Below are positions 31,494-31,917 of a DNA stretch of 31,917 nucleotides, one piece after another. The notes beneath the pieces are model-generated. The model saw only the letters and a list, made by a program, of their open reading frames with translations, was not told the DNA's origin and did no database searches. This DNA comes from JBFHRE01 sp041591895 (GTDB lineage Bacteria; Actinomycetota; Acidimicrobiia; Spongiisociales; ZC4RG35), in the NCBI GenBank assembly GCA_041591895.1, contig JBFHRE010000013.1, positions 1-31,917 on the forward strand, written 5' to 3'. Both the position numbers and the translations under genes were made by a program. Within the stretch, counting starts at the first letter, position 1. Every line of letters begins with the position of its first letter.

Positions 31494-31917
31494 CGGATCG
31501 CCTCCCGAAACAGGTGGGAGAGAGACGGACTGGAGTAGCTCAGAGACCTGATCCCGGTCTCGGCACTCAACGCCGAAAGCAGACTCGCCGGGTCCACGTC
31601 CGCATCGAGCATGACTCGCAGAACGCCTCCCTCGGTCTCGTGAGGCAGGGCTTGGATCGCCTCCGGTATGACCCCGTCGATGGTCTCCAACTCGAGAACT
31701 CTGACCGGAGCCGCGTCCCGCAGGTCCTTCACGGGCCCGCTCAGCACGACCCCTCCCTCGGCGACGATCACGACGTCATCGCACAGGTCCTCTACGAGGT
31801 CCAGTTGATGGCTCGAGAAGACCACCGCTGCGCCCTCCGCAGTGCAATCGTGGAGGATCTTCGACATCGTCTCGACACCGATCGGGTCCAGCCCGCTGAA
31901 CGGTTCGTCGAGCACCA
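31490..31917 (-). CDS. ABC transporter ATP-binding protein (C-terminal part, cut by window edge)
   Basis: Only the last 142 or so residues are inside the window; the gene continues beyond 31917. VLDEPFSGLDP is the Walker B and D-loop region, and FSSHQLDLVEDLCDDV carries the switch histidine. The C-terminal extension (about residues 60-140 of the visible part) is like NatA-type ATPases. Walker A and signature motif lie outside. It powers the permease encoded downstream. Confidence 0.92.
   Translation of the reverse strand, partial: VLDEPFSGLDPIGVETMSKILHDCTAEGAAVVFSSHQLDLVEDLCDDVVIVAEGGVVLSGPVKDLRDAAPVRVLELETIDGVIPEAIQALPHETEGGVLRVMLDADVDPASLLSALSAETGIRSLSYSSPSLSHLFREAIR

Overview
This is a GC-rich stretch of bacterial chromosome, densely packed with about 30 protein genes, most of them linked by 4-base ATGA or GTGA stop/start overlaps. 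Gene content (SpoIIE/STAS partner switching, class II fructose bisphosphatase, a methylmalonyl-CoA epimerase, a multi-span molybdoenzyme with an internal twin-arginine motif, group 3b NiFe hydrogenase) and apparently leaderless starts behind TANNNT -10 boxes suggest a high-GC actinobacterium. An Acidimicrobiia-like lineage fits best, but this is inference; there is no rRNA or marker gene here. I saw no tRNA, rRNA, CRISPR array, transposase or phage gene, so the window reads as ordinary chromosome.

Layout. (1) 32-4962, minus: a complete structural operon for a cytoplasmic NAD(P)-linked group 3b [NiFe] hydrogenase (beta, a stand-alone cyclic-nucleotide-binding-like protein, gamma, delta, alpha, maturation protease). 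(2) 5048-6759, plus, divergent: an EamA transporter coupled to a DUF6390-like protein. (3) 6917-9968, minus: lysC-asd plus a HAD hydrolase. (4) 10250-13474, plus: membrane-anchored cyclophilin, PHP phosphoesterase and murJ. (5) 13447-14728, minus: a small protein resembling acyl-CoA carboxylase epsilon, then ilvE. (6) 14820-17689, plus: a secreted protein of unknown function, a STAS anti-sigma antagonist and a fused PP2C phosphatase/anti-sigma kinase. (7) 17707-24157, minus: a five-gene overlapping operon with a polyprenyl-phosphate glycosyltransferase, a giant GT-C-like membrane protein, an Ig-like secreted protein, a small anchored protein and a GT4 glycosyltransferase; mce lies upstream at 24286-24696. 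(8) 24844-26025, plus: an ornithine/lysine decarboxylase-fold enzyme. (9) 26040-27062, minus: a five-span membrane molybdopterin oxidoreductase. (10) 27153-29323, plus: thiolase-glpX. (11) 29326-30231, minus: second EamA transporter. (12) 30300-31917, minus: ABC exporter permease and a truncated ATPase.

How the genes may work together: the hydrogenase operon would exchange electrons between H2 and NAD(P)H in the cytoplasm. Region 7 looks like an envelope glycosylation pathway in which the GT2 enzyme makes a lipid-linked sugar, the GT-C-like protein transfers it outside the membrane, and the two small extracytoplasmic proteins assist or accept it. Region 6 is a regulatory switch whose sigma factor is not in the window. 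No stretch longer than 300 bases lacks a gene; the longest gap is 9969-10249, which holds two perfect inverted repeats and the likely lysC promoter.
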